Assembly (NCBI GenBank): GCA_945897555.1
Contig: CAMDGF010000001.1
Span: 180,866 to 244,865 of the forward strand
Reading direction: 5' to 3'
Source of the DNA: Klebsiella pneumoniae
Lineage (GTDB): Bacteria; Pseudomonadota; Gammaproteobacteria; Burkholderiales; UBA3065
DNA length: 64,000 nt
Made by a program: the position numbers and the translations under genes. Shown here piece by piece: positions 30,570 through 39,768 of this stretch (position 1 is the first letter of the stretch; every line of letters starts with the position of its first letter). The notes beneath the pieces are model-generated. The model saw only the letters and a program-made list of their open reading frames with translations. It had not been told where the DNA came from and did no database searches.

Positions 30570-30941
30570 TCAGGCCGGCTCTCCCAGCATCAGCCGGACG
30601 CTGGTGGTGAGTTCGACCGGTCGTGCCGGCTTGATCAGATAGAAGTTTGCGCCAGCGGCAAAGGCCCGGTCGCTGTCCTTGGTCTCCGATTCGGTGCTGA
30701 CCATGATCGCCGGCACCTGCGACAGTTCTTCGCGAGCCCGCAGTTCGGCAATGAAGCGGTAGCCATCCATCTTCGGCATGTTGATGTCGACGATGAAGAG
30801 GTCGTAGGGGGTGGTGAACGCCTTCTCGAGCGCTTCCAGGCCGTTGACCGCCTCGTCGACTTCGAAGCCGCAGTCTTCGAGGATCTTGCGGTGGTACATG
30901 CGCACCGTGGCCGCATCGTCGATGATCAATACGCGTTTCAT
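30570..30941 (-). CDS. cheY: CheY-like response regulator (first of the cluster)
   Basis: This 123-residue single receiver domain has an acidic pocket IIDDA, phospho-acceptor Asp52 (IVDINMPKMDGYRF), switch residues in IMVSTESE and a Lys in YLIKPARP. It ends three bases before the cheA start, so the two are tightly linked. Together with the second CheY it may provide an output and a phosphate sink, or two outputs; sequence does not show which. The switch contains STESE and the loop carries the standard KMDG, unlike the second copy. Confidence 0.92.
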   Translation of the reverse strand: MKRVLIIDDAATVRMYHRKILEDCGFEVDEAVNGLEALEKAFTTPYDLFIVDINMPKMDGYRFIAELRAREELSQVPAIMVSTESETKDSDRAFAAGANFYLIKPARPVELTTSVRLMLGEPA

Positions 30942-30952
30942 GGTGGCTCCTG

Positions 30953-31843
30953 TCAGGGTTTCTGGTAGACGATCGCGTCCGCGAATTTGCGGATGCGGAA
31001 CACGCTGGAGATGCGGCTCATCGACTCGGAATGGCCAAGGCAGATGAAGCCGCCCGGGTTGAGGGCGTTGTAGAACACGTCGGCTGCCGCCCGCCGCGAC
31101 TGGTCGTCAAAGTAGATCAGCAGGTTGCGGCAGAAGATCACATCAAAATGGTGGTAAGCCCGCGCACTCAGGGGGTCGGACAGGTTGCACTGCGTGAATT
31201 CGACGGCGTCGCGCAGGTCTTTGCTGATCTGCCAATCGCCGGTGCGCGTCTTCTTGAAGTACTTCTGCAGCAACGCCGCCGGCAGGTTATGCACCGAGCG
31301 CTGGCTGTAGATGCCCTCACGCGCGCTTGCCAGGATGTCGGTGTCGATGTCGGAGGCGACGATCTCGACGTCGTAGCGAGCGATGTCGGGCCAGTGCTCG
31401 AGCAGGTAGAGGCAGATCGAGTAGGGTTCCTCGCCCGATGAGCTGGGGATCGACCAGATGCGGATCGGATCGCCGGCTCGCTTGTTGCGGATGATCTCGG
31501 GCAACAGCGAGCTGACAAGGCACTTGAACTGGTACTCCTCGCGAAAGAAGTAGGTCTCGTTCACGGTCATCACGTTGACCAGCTGCTGCAGCTCCGACCC
31601 GCGAGTGTCAAAACGCAGGTTGACGAAGTATTCGCGGAAGCTGGGCGTGTGAGTGGCCTCGAGGCGTTCGACCAGGCGCTTGTCGACAAAATACCGCTTG
31701 CTACCCTCGAAATAGATGCCGGTCTTGCGATAGAAGAATTCGCGGAACTTGAGGAAATCGTCCTCGCTGATCGTCTCTCCTGCCAGCGCAGGCGCAGCAG
31801 TAGGGGTGCGGCGAGCAGGCGCCGCTGCCGTGGGTGCAAGCAT
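30953..31843 (-). CDS. cheR: CheR chemoreceptor glutamate methyltransferase
   Basis: This 296-residue enzyme uses S-adenosylmethionine to methylate receptor glutamates. After an Ala/Pro-rich lead of about 22 residues comes the N-terminal helical domain (DDFLKFREFFYRKTGIYF). The methyltransferase domain carries NVMTVNETYFFREEYQF, the SAM loop IWSIPSSSGEEPYSI (unusual SIPS where most have SAACSTGEEPYS) and FDVIFCRNLLIYF, and ends IVYQKP. There is no C-terminal pentapeptide-binding TPR extension. It sits between the HEAT-repeat and cheY genes. Confidence 0.93.
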   Translation of the reverse strand: MLAPTAAAPARRTPTAAPALAGETISEDDFLKFREFFYRKTGIYFEGSKRYFVDKRLVERLEATHTPSFREYFVNLRFDTRGSELQQLVNVMTVNETYFFREEYQFKCLVSSLLPEIIRNKRAGDPIRIWSIPSSSGEEPYSICLYLLEHWPDIARYDVEIVASDIDTDILASAREGIYSQRSVHNLPAALLQKYFKKTRTGDWQISKDLRDAVEFTQCNLSDPLSARAYHHFDVIFCRNLLIYFDDQSRRAAADVFYNALNPGGFICLGHSESMSRISSVFRIRKFADAIVYQKP

Positions 31844-31845
31844 CG

Positions 31846-32466
31846 TCAGGCCGCGATCTTGTCGAGCGCCGAAGCGACGGCGAAGGTGATGAACGGCTCG
31901 TCGGCGAAGCGCTCTTCGAGCCGCGCCAAGGGCACTCGCGCGCGGGCATCGCCCACCTCGCCGATCAGATCGACCGCGGTGGCGCAGACGTTGATGTGGC
32001 GATCGGTCTCGATCACCGCGATCAGCCAGTCCACCACCTTGGGGTGCTTGAGCGATTCAAGGATGTTGACAGCGAAGATGCGCACGTCGGGGTCGGGGTC
32101 GGCCAGCAGGCTGGGCATGTGCGGGGCGATGGCGTCCGGCTGATCCTTGAGCAGGTCGATGACGTCGTTACGCAGGCTGGCGTCGTCGCTGCGCAGATAG
32201 CCGAGCACACCCTCGACCACCGACGATCCGCCGATGGCCGCCAGGCTGCTGACGATGGCTTGGCGCACCGGATAGTTCTCCTCGTCGGCGAGCTGCGCCA
32301 GCAGCTCAGACACCGCCTCGATGTCGCCGGCCAGTTCCATTGCCGCGGTGCGGCGCAGATCCGGGTCGCTGCCGCTCAACTGCAAGAAAAGCACCGCGCG
32401 ACCTGCGCGCGCACTGCCCTCCTGGATCTGCTCCAGTGCTGTCTGATTACTTTTGACCAGTGCCAT
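31846..32466 (-). CDS. HEAT-repeat protein of the chemosensory operon
   Basis: This 206-residue all-helical protein consists of about five to six HEAT-type repeats. Examples are DLRRTAAMELAGDIEAVSELLAQL, YPVRQAIVSSLAAIGGSSVVEGVLGYL, SLRNDVIDLLKDQPDAIAPHMPSLL and DVRIFAVNILESLKHPKVVDWLIAVI. There is no signal peptide or catalytic motif. HEAT repeats form a curved protein-binding scaffold. It lies between cheB and cheR, three bases before the cheR start, so a role as scaffold or as regulator of the methylation enzymes is a reasonable guess only. Confidence 0.8.
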   Translation of the reverse strand: MALVKSNQTALEQIQEGSARAGRAVLFLQLSGSDPDLRRTAAMELAGDIEAVSELLAQLADEENYPVRQAIVSSLAAIGGSSVVEGVLGYLRSDDASLRNDVIDLLKDQPDAIAPHMPSLLADPDPDVRIFAVNILESLKHPKVVDWLIAVIETDRHINVCATAVDLIGEVGDARARVPLARLEERFADEPFITFAVASALDKIAA

Positions 32467-32499
32467 AACGCCTCCCGCAGTCTTGTAAGGCTATTGCCA

Positions 32500-33636
32500 T
32501 CAGTGCAGTGTCCACTGCACGAGCTGATCGGCGATCTGTGCCGAGTCGAGGGTCAACGTGGCGCCACCGCGTTTCACCAGTTCGCCCGGCATGCCGAACA
32601 CCACCGCCGAGCGCTCCGATTCGGCGATGGTGCGACCGCCTTGTCGGAACACCTCGACCATGGCATCGGCGCCGTCGTCGCCCATCCCGGTCAGCATCAC
32701 CGTGATGAGTTGTTTGGGAGCGCAGATGCGCAGCGCGCTCTCCACCAGAGCCTCGACCGAGGGGTGCCATGCGTAACGCGGGTCGGCGGGCTTCACCACT
32801 GCGTAGAGGCGGCCGCCACGGTCGCTTACCAGCATGTCTGAGCCACCTTGGGCGATGTGGACCTTGCCCGCCTGGAGAGCGGTCGGCTGGTTCACCTCCG
32901 CCACTTGCAGCGCGCAATGCGCGTCAAGACGGTTGGCGAAGGGGCCGGTGAAGGCCGCTGGCATGTGCTGCGCCACCAGGATCGGCCACGGAAAGTGCGC
33001 GGGGAGGCTCGGCAGGATCTCCTCGAGTGTGCGAGGCCCGCCGGTGGAGACGCCGATCACAACCAAGCCGAAGGGGTACTTGCCACTCACCGGCGCAGCA
33101 CGTGTCGGCACCAGGGGGGCGCGTCGCGCCACGGTATCGGAAGCAGCAGGCGTGACGGGCCGCGTCGGCATCTCACGGCGTGGCACCAGCGGCTCCTTGC
33201 GGGTGGCAGCGGCTGGCGTGGCCGGCCGCACACCCTTGAGCAGGCGTGCGCCGGCTGCAGCACGCACCTTGCTAAGCAATTCGCTGCGCACCTGATCGAT
33301 GGAGAGCGAGATGGTGCCATCCGGCTTGGGCAGGTAGTCCACCGCGCCCAGTGCCATCGCCTCCAGCGTTGCCATCGCGCCCTTCTCGGTGAGCGAGCTG
33401 AGCATCACCACGGGCGTGGGGCGTTGCACCATGATGTGGGAGAGCGCAGTGAGCCCATCCATCTCCGGCATGTTGATGTCCAGCGTGATCACGTCCGGGC
33501 CGAAGCGGTCGAGTTGCTGCAGCGCTTCGCGGCCGTTGCGCGCAGTCTCCACCTCGAAGCCGGGCTCGCCCTGCAACATCGAGACGAGCTGCTTGCGCAT
33601 CAGCGCAGAGTCATCGACTACCAGAACGCGCGTCAT
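32500..33636 (-). CDS. cheB: CheB protein-glutamate methylesterase/deamidase
   Basis: This 378-residue protein has an N-terminal receiver (about 1-120; phospho-Asp in ITLDINMPEMDGL), a Pro/Ala-rich linker, and a C-terminal methylesterase domain (about 190-375). The esterase triad is visible: Ser in IGVSTGGPRTL, His in VAQHMP and Asp in MTGMGDDGADAM-type context (here VMLTGMGDDGADA). It demethylates or deamidates receptor glutamates when phosphorylated by CheA. It is nine bases after the triple-CheW gene. The usual cheD companion is absent. Confidence 0.95.
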   Translation of the reverse strand: MTRVLVVDDSALMRKQLVSMLQGEPGFEVETARNGREALQQLDRFGPDVITLDINMPEMDGLTALSHIMVQRPTPVVMLSSLTEKGAMATLEAMALGAVDYLPKPDGTISLSIDQVRSELLSKVRAAAGARLLKGVRPATPAAATRKEPLVPRREMPTRPVTPAASDTVARRAPLVPTRAAPVSGKYPFGLVVIGVSTGGPRTLEEILPSLPAHFPWPILVAQHMPAAFTGPFANRLDAHCALQVAEVNQPTALQAGKVHIAQGGSDMLVSDRGGRLYAVVKPADPRYAWHPSVEALVESALRICAPKQLITVMLTGMGDDGADAMVEVFRQGGRTIAESERSAVVFGMPGELVKRGGATLTLDSAQIADQLVQWTLH

Positions 33637-33645
33637 GCCGCCGGC

Positions 33646-35184
33646 CTACGCAGCCATCTCCTGAAGCGCGTCGAGTTCGTCCGCCTCCAGAAGTTGTTCG
33701 GGTTCGATCATCATCACCAGCCGCTTGCTCTGCTGCAGGTTGGCGACACGGCGGATCAGCTTGGCCTGCTCGGCGGAGAGGCGCGGGCTCTCCTCGATGG
33801 CATCGTGCGGGATCTTCATCACCTCAGCCACCGAATCGACGATGAAGCCGGTGCGGGTGCCGTTGAGCAGGTAGACCATGATGCGCTGGCGGTCGCTGCG
33901 CTCGGTGCTCTCCAGCCCGAAACGGCGGCGCTGGTCGATCACGGCGAGCACCGATCCGCGCAGGTTGATCACGCCCTCGACGAATTCGGGCGACTTGGGC
34001 ACGCGCGTGAGCGCCTCCGGCACTCGCACGATCTCCTGCACCGATTCGATCGGTACGCCAAACTCGGCTGCGCCGAGACGGAACACCACCACCTGCGATT
34101 CGTCGGCGTTGCCAGCGTCAGCCTCGTCGCGTCCTGCCATGTCCTGATCCCCTTCGTCGTCCTGTGGTTTGCTGATGCTGTCGAGGATGGCGGCCGAGAA
34201 CAGTCGCTCGGGTGCGATCACCGACACCAGTCGGGCGCCCTCGCCCAGACGGCAGATGGCGGTGATGTCGCTCTCTCCGCCGCGCGCCATGATCGGGGGC
34301 ATCTCGTCGACCAGCTCCTTGGGCACGCGCAGCACTTCGCTGACGCGGTCCATCACCAGGCCCACCGACACTTCATTGAGGTTCACCACCACCACGCGAT
34401 CGGTGGGGGAGAGTTCGCGCTGCGGCAGCGCGAACAGATGACGCAGGCTCACCAGCGGCAGCAGGCGGTTGCGCAGGGTCATGATGCCGACCAGCGCCGC
34501 CGGGCCGTCCGGCACCTGGATCACGTGTTCGGGTGCTTGCACGATCTCTTGCACCGAGGCGATCGGGATGGCGTATTCCTGATTCTCGACGACAAAGCTC
34601 ACCAGCTGGATCTCGTCGCTGAGTGCGTCATCGTCGCCATCGCCGTCGCCATGCCGGGTGTTCTCGCCCAGCGCTGAGCCGCTGGTGCGGTGGATCTCGG
34701 CGAACGAGCGTTCGATCAGGCGGGCGAAGTCGACCAACATGATCATCTCTTCGCCGGCACCCTTGATGACGCCGCTGATGAGGTCGCTGCGGCCTGCCTC
34801 GCTGAGCTTGTCGGCGGGCTCGAGCTGGTCCGGCTCGATCGAGATGACGCTGGTCACGCAATCGACCACGAAGCCCATCGGTGCGCCCAGGTCGATGACC
34901 ACGGCGCGGGTCAGTTCATCGCTGGCGATGTCAGGCAGGCTGAAGATCTGCCGCAGGCTGACGATCGGCAGCACATGGCCGCGCAGGTTAGCCAAGCCCA
35001 GCAGGTGCGCCGGCGCCAGCGGCACGCGCACGGCGTCGGGCACGCGGATGATCTCCTGGACCGGCGCCATCGGCGCGGCAAAGATCTCTCCGCCCACTTT
35101 AAAGGTGACGTACTGGTGCAGGTCGTCGGCAGGCGGTTCGCCAACGCCGGCCAGATCTGCGGCGTCCGCACTCAGGTCGCTCAT
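33646..35184 (-). CDS. triple CheW-domain scaffold protein
   Basis: This 512-residue protein contains three CheW domains in a row. Domain 1 spans about 22-165 (YVTFKVGGEIFAAPMAPVQEIIRVPDAV), domain 2 about 192-335 (LVSFVVENQEYAIPIASVQEIVQAPEHV) and domain 3 about 362-505 (VVVFRLGAAEFGVPIESVQEIVRVPEAL). Each carries the VQEI(I/V)-x-x-P signature and an (N/T)LR strand (ANLRGHVLPIV, MTLRNRLLPLV, INLRGSVLAVI). Acidic linkers separate them. CheW couples receptors to CheA in hexagonal arrays, so a covalent trimer could set the ring stoichiometry. It is the only CheW in the operon. Confidence 0.92.
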   Translation of the reverse strand: MSDLSADAADLAGVGEPPADDLHQYVTFKVGGEIFAAPMAPVQEIIRVPDAVRVPLAPAHLLGLANLRGHVLPIVSLRQIFSLPDIASDELTRAVVIDLGAPMGFVVDCVTSVISIEPDQLEPADKLSEAGRSDLISGVIKGAGEEMIMLVDFARLIERSFAEIHRTSGSALGENTRHGDGDGDDDALSDEIQLVSFVVENQEYAIPIASVQEIVQAPEHVIQVPDGPAALVGIMTLRNRLLPLVSLRHLFALPQRELSPTDRVVVVNLNEVSVGLVMDRVSEVLRVPKELVDEMPPIMARGGESDITAICRLGEGARLVSVIAPERLFSAAILDSISKPQDDEGDQDMAGRDEADAGNADESQVVVFRLGAAEFGVPIESVQEIVRVPEALTRVPKSPEFVEGVINLRGSVLAVIDQRRRFGLESTERSDRQRIMVYLLNGTRTGFIVDSVAEVMKIPHDAIEESPRLSAEQAKLIRRVANLQQSKRLVMMIEPEQLLEADELDALQEMAA

Positions 35185-35203
35185 CTCAGGGCCCTCGAGC
35201 GGC

Positions 35204-37132
35204 TCAGGCGCTCTGCAGCTCGTCGGCCAGAGAGGCGATCTCCTCGATCGCTGCCGACAGTTCCTCGGCGCCTTGTGACTGCTGACGGGCAGCCGTGGAG
35301 GCCTCGCCGGCGGCCTGCTCGGCCTCGGCAGCGGCGGCGCTGATCTGCTCCACGCCGGCCTTGATCTGCGTCACCTGTGCGGCGACCTCCTCGGCCAATC
35401 TGAGCGCCTGCTGGTTGCCCCCGGCCACCTCCAGCACGTCGTTCTCCATCTGCACGAGCGCGCTGGTGATGCCCTTCGACTTCTCTACCTCGACCAGCGC
35501 GGCCGAAGCGATCTCCTCGAGGTCACGGCGCACGGCGGCGATCTGGTCCTGCACGCTTTTGACCATGTCCTTGATGCGGTCGGCGTTCTCGGCCGAGTCG
35601 TGTGCCAGATTGCGGATGTCGGTGGCGACCACCACGAAGCCCTTGCCGAACTCGCCGGCGCGCGCGGCTTCGATGGCGCCATTCACTGCCAGCATGTTGG
35701 TCTGGATCGAGACCGAGGTGATGGCATCGACGATCTTGTCGATGCGGCGGCTCACCAGTTCGAGCTCCTTGATCTGGACGAGGCTGTTGCGCGTGGTCTC
35801 GACCGAACTCTTGATACCAGCAACCAGCGCATCGACGTTGGTCTTGTTGTCGGCGAGCAGCTTCTGGATCGCCTTGACGCGGTCCAAGGCGGACTCGGCG
35901 CGCTCGCGCGTCAGCCGCGAGCTGCTCTCGATCTGCGTCACCGCCGAGGACGACTCCTCGCAAGCGGCAGCTTGGCTCTGCGCGCCTTTGCGGATCTCGT
36001 CGATGGCGACCATGATCTGTGTCGAGGCGCGGTTGATCTCCTGCACGGCCGACGACAGTTCCTCGGCAGCGGAGGCCACGTCTTCGGCACTCTTTGCGAT
36101 GTTGGTGCTGTTCTTCAGGTCTTCGGCGATCTCGGCCAGATTGGCTGCGGTGGCCTCGCACTCGGCGAGCGCCTGCGCCTGCTCCGACACGGTCTTGGCC
36201 GATTCTTCGCAGGCAGACGACTGCTGCTCGGCGGCGGCGGCGATGGATTCAGCGCCGCGCATGGCCTGTGTCGCTCCGGCGGCAGCTTGTTGGGCGGCAG
36301 TGGCGATCTCGTCGGCACCGACCACGATCTGCGCCGAGTCGCCTTCGATCTGCTTGAGTTGCGCGGTGATGACCTTACCCTTTTCGGCTTCTTCCTGGAC
36401 CAGCGTGGCCGACTGGTTGATACCGTCGGAGATGGTCTTGACCTCGCCCTGAATCTGCGAGACCAGCTTCTGGATCTCGCCTGCGCTCTTCTCCGAGGTC
36501 TCGGCCAGTGTCCGCACCTCGTCGGCGACCACGGCGAAGCCCTTGCCATGCTTGCCGGCGCGGGCCGCCTCGATGGCAGCGTTGAGCGCCAGCAGATTGG
36601 TCTGGTCAGCGATGCGTGCAACCGCCTTGACGATATCGCCGATGTTGGCAGCCTGCCGCTCGAGTTCTCCGACCATCTCCACCGAGGCGATCTGACGCTG
36701 CGCGGCCACGCTCACATTGCTCACCGAGACGGTGACGTCGGTCTCGATGGTGCCGGCCAGCGTCTGCATGCTGGCTGCGCGCGTCTGCGACAGTTTGGCG
36801 CCTTGCATCTGCTGGGTGATGGCGGAGGTGATGGCGGTCACGGCTTGCAACGATTGCTGCGCAGCACTCGAGGCCTGCTGGGCGCCAGCCGAGATGGTGT
36901 CGGAGGCGCGGCGAAGTTCTTCGGATGCGCTCGCTGCCTCGTTGATGCCGGAGGCGAGCTCGGCCGACGCGGCGGCGATGCGCTCGGCGGCCTGCTGCTG
37001 CTTGGCCAAGGTGCGCGCCTTGCGGCGCAGCGCATCGGCATCCCGACTCGAGACCGGGGCTTGTTCCGGGGTGCGCGGCGGCGCGTCGTTGTGGGATTCG
37101 GCGGCAACCCGCGCTTTCTTCACCAGAGCCAT
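35204..37132 (-). CDS. soluble chemoreceptor with two tandem MCP signalling tips
   Basis: This 642-residue, almost wholly helical protein lacks both membrane segments and any recognisable sensor domain. It carries two complete MCP hairpin tips about 300 residues apart: [20 protein letters not shown] (about 174-193) and [20 protein letters not shown] (about 474-493), each followed by a GKGF-VVA-D-(V/I)R-LA return helix. Ala/Gln/Glu-rich coiled-coil arms flank the tips. I use ATG 37132, with TTGGAG upstream; the track start at 37147 is TTG. It is the first gene of the operon. Receptors with two signalling domains, such as Vibrio cholerae DosM, stabilise layered cytoplasmic arrays; the same role is inferred here. 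Confidence 0.9.
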   Translation of the reverse strand: MALVKKARVAAESHNDAPPRTPEQAPVSSRDADALRRKARTLAKQQQAAERIAAASAELASGINEAASASEELRRASDTISAGAQQASSAAQQSLQAVTAITSAITQQMQGAKLSQTRAASMQTLAGTIETDVTVSVSNVSVAAQRQIASVEMVGELERQAANIGDIVKAVARIADQTNLLALNAAIEAARAGKHGKGFAVVADEVRTLAETSEKSAGEIQKLVSQIQGEVKTISDGINQSATLVQEEAEKGKVITAQLKQIEGDSAQIVVGADEIATAAQQAAAGATQAMRGAESIAAAAEQQSSACEESAKTVSEQAQALAECEATAANLAEIAEDLKNSTNIAKSAEDVASAAEELSSAVQEINRASTQIMVAIDEIRKGAQSQAAACEESSSAVTQIESSSRLTRERAESALDRVKAIQKLLADNKTNVDALVAGIKSSVETTRNSLVQIKELELVSRRIDKIVDAITSVSIQTNMLAVNGAIEAARAGEFGKGFVVVATDIRNLAHDSAENADRIKDMVKSVQDQIAAVRRDLEEIASAALVEVEKSKGITSALVQMENDVLEVAGGNQQALRLAEEVAAQVTQIKAGVEQISAAAAEAEQAAGEASTAARQQSQGAEELSAAIEEIASLADELQSA

Positions 37133-37240
37133 CTGCTGAGTCTCCAAGATCTCGTTGCTTGTCTTTGCCGTGCTGGACCTGCCAGTCGGCCGGTCAGCGC
37201 CCGCGGCACCTGGCCAGACTCTAAAACGCTTATGTTTAAG

Positions 37241-37255
37241 TTATAAGTCTTATAA
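37241..37255. promoter_or_regulatory. palindromic operator-like element before the chemosensory operon
   Basis: A perfect 15-base palindrome TTATAAG-T-CTTATAA lies about 110 bases upstream of the tandem receptor start, inside an AT-rich patch that stands out from the GC-rich surroundings. Nearby are CTTATGTTTAAG and a pair of AGCT boxes flanking GAGTTACTA. No sigma28 or sigma54 consensus is apparent. It probably marks the operon promoter and a regulator site; the regulator is unknown. Confidence 0.45.
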
Positions 37256-37316
37256 AGCTGAGTTACTAAGCTAATCCAAGGCAGGTGGAAAAGCAAATCA
37301 TCTCGTGCGACAAGTA

Positions 37317-37344
37317 AAAAGCCCCTGACGCATCAGGGGCTTTT
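37317..37344 (-). terminator. intrinsic terminator of rho (bidirectional-looking)
   Basis: A stem AAAAGCCCCTGA / TCAGGGGCTTTT with a four-base loop lies about 60 bases after the rho stop. It is A/T-flanked on both sides, so it could also act on the plus strand. It separates rho from the chemosensory operon promoter downstream on the same strand. Confidence 0.9.
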
Positions 37345-37403
37345 GGGACGGCTGGCGGCCGGTGGCAGGCCGCCCTTGTGGCGCAGGCGCGTGTCGGCGC
37401 CGC

Positions 37404-38663
<1,260 letters not shown>

Positions 38664-38810
38664 GCGGAGGTGGCCCTTGTGCGGGCAGAGGTTGATGTGG
38701 GCAGGTGCTGCGGCGAGGGGTGCGGCGAGGGAGGGAGCAGGCCGGCGGGGAACCCGCGGCGGGGTTCGCTGCAGCAAGAATGCCGTCAGCGGACCCTCAA
38801 AGTACGGCGG

Positions 38811-39137
38811 TTACAGGTTGCTGTCAATAAAAGCGGTGAGTTGCGACTTGCTCAACGCGCCGACCTTGGTGGCGGCGACGTTGCCGTCCTTGAACAGCAT
38901 CAGCGTCGGGATGCCGCGGATACCGAACCGTGTCGGCGTGTCGGGGTTCTGGTCGATGTTGACCTTGGCGATGCTGACGCGCCCCGCGTATTCGCGGGCC
39001 ACCTCGTCGAGGATCGGCGCGATCATCTTGCAGGGGCCGCACCATTCGGCCCAGTAATCAACAAGAACCGGCTGGGGGGCCTTGAGGACATCGCTCTCGA
39101 AGGATGCGTCGGTGACATGCAATATGGAATCGCTCAT
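38811..39137 (-). CDS. trxA: thioredoxin 1
   Basis: This 108-residue classical thioredoxin has the active site [13 protein letters not shown] (C33/C36 region), the cis-Pro loop [11 protein letters not shown] and the usual length. It reduces protein disulfides in the cytoplasm and supplies ribonucleotide reductase and peroxidases. It lies upstream of rho with a 147-base gap and is divergent from fdxA. Confidence 0.98.
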   Translation of the reverse strand: MSDSILHVTDASFESDVLKAPQPVLVDYWAEWCGPCKMIAPILDEVAREYAGRVSIAKVNIDQNPDTPTRFGIRGIPTLMLFKDGNVAATKVGALSKSQLTAFIDSNL

Positions 39138-39431
39138 GGGTCGTTGCTTGATGGGTGGGTAGGAGACGGGTGAGGGTCGCGAGGTGCCCCGGCGGGTGGC
39201 CGATGCGGCTTGCGGCCCAGTGGCAGGCCGTGGCGAGGGCTCGGGTGCTATGAGCCACTAGCGTTCACGTCTGCCCCCCGGATAGTAGCGGCATGTGGGG
39301 TGTGCTGTCACGGAGTGATGGCGCAGCTCTGGTAGAATGTAACGTTAAATTGTCATATCCGCTTCGCGATTTCGGGCCGCAGGGCCCGGCGCCATACCGA
39401 CTGGCTGTTTTACCGACGGAGACGTTCCGCC

Positions 39432-39755
39432 ATGACCTATGTAGTGACCGAAGGCTGTATCAAGTGCAAGTTCACCGACTGCGTCGACGTCTGCCCGGTG
39501 GATTGTTTCCGTGAGGGTCCCAACTTTTTGGTGATCGACCCCGACGAGTGCATCGATTGCACACTGTGCGTGGCCGAGTGCCCGGCCGACGCCATCTTCG
39601 CCGAGGATGACGTGCCCGCAGACCAGCAGGACTTCATCGAACTCAACGCCGAACTCGCACGCCTCTGGAAGCCCATCATCGAGAGCAAGGAGGCGATGCC
39701 TGAGGCTGACGACTGGGTCAAGGTGAAAGACAAGCGCGGCCTGCTGGAGCGCTGA
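39432..39755 (+). CDS. fdxA: seven-iron ferredoxin FdxA
   Basis: This 107-residue ferredoxin starts [26 protein letters not shown] and continues [16 protein letters not shown]. The cysteine pattern fits one [3Fe-4S] and one [4Fe-4S] cluster, as in FdxA-type 7Fe ferredoxins. The C-terminal extension ([24 protein letters not shown]) is the usual one. A TAGAAT -10 box lies at 39333, about 94 bases upstream. It is a possible electron donor to ferredoxin-dependent enzymes such as the BciB found later in the window, though that link is inference. An AddB-like nuclease gene follows after 13 bases. Confidence 0.96.
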   Translation: MTYVVTEGCIKCKFTDCVDVCPVDCFREGPNFLVIDPDECIDCTLCVAECPADAIFAEDDVPADQQDFIELNAELARLWKPIIESKEAMPEADDWVKVKDKRGLLER

Positions 39756-39768
39756 GCCAGGCCGCATC

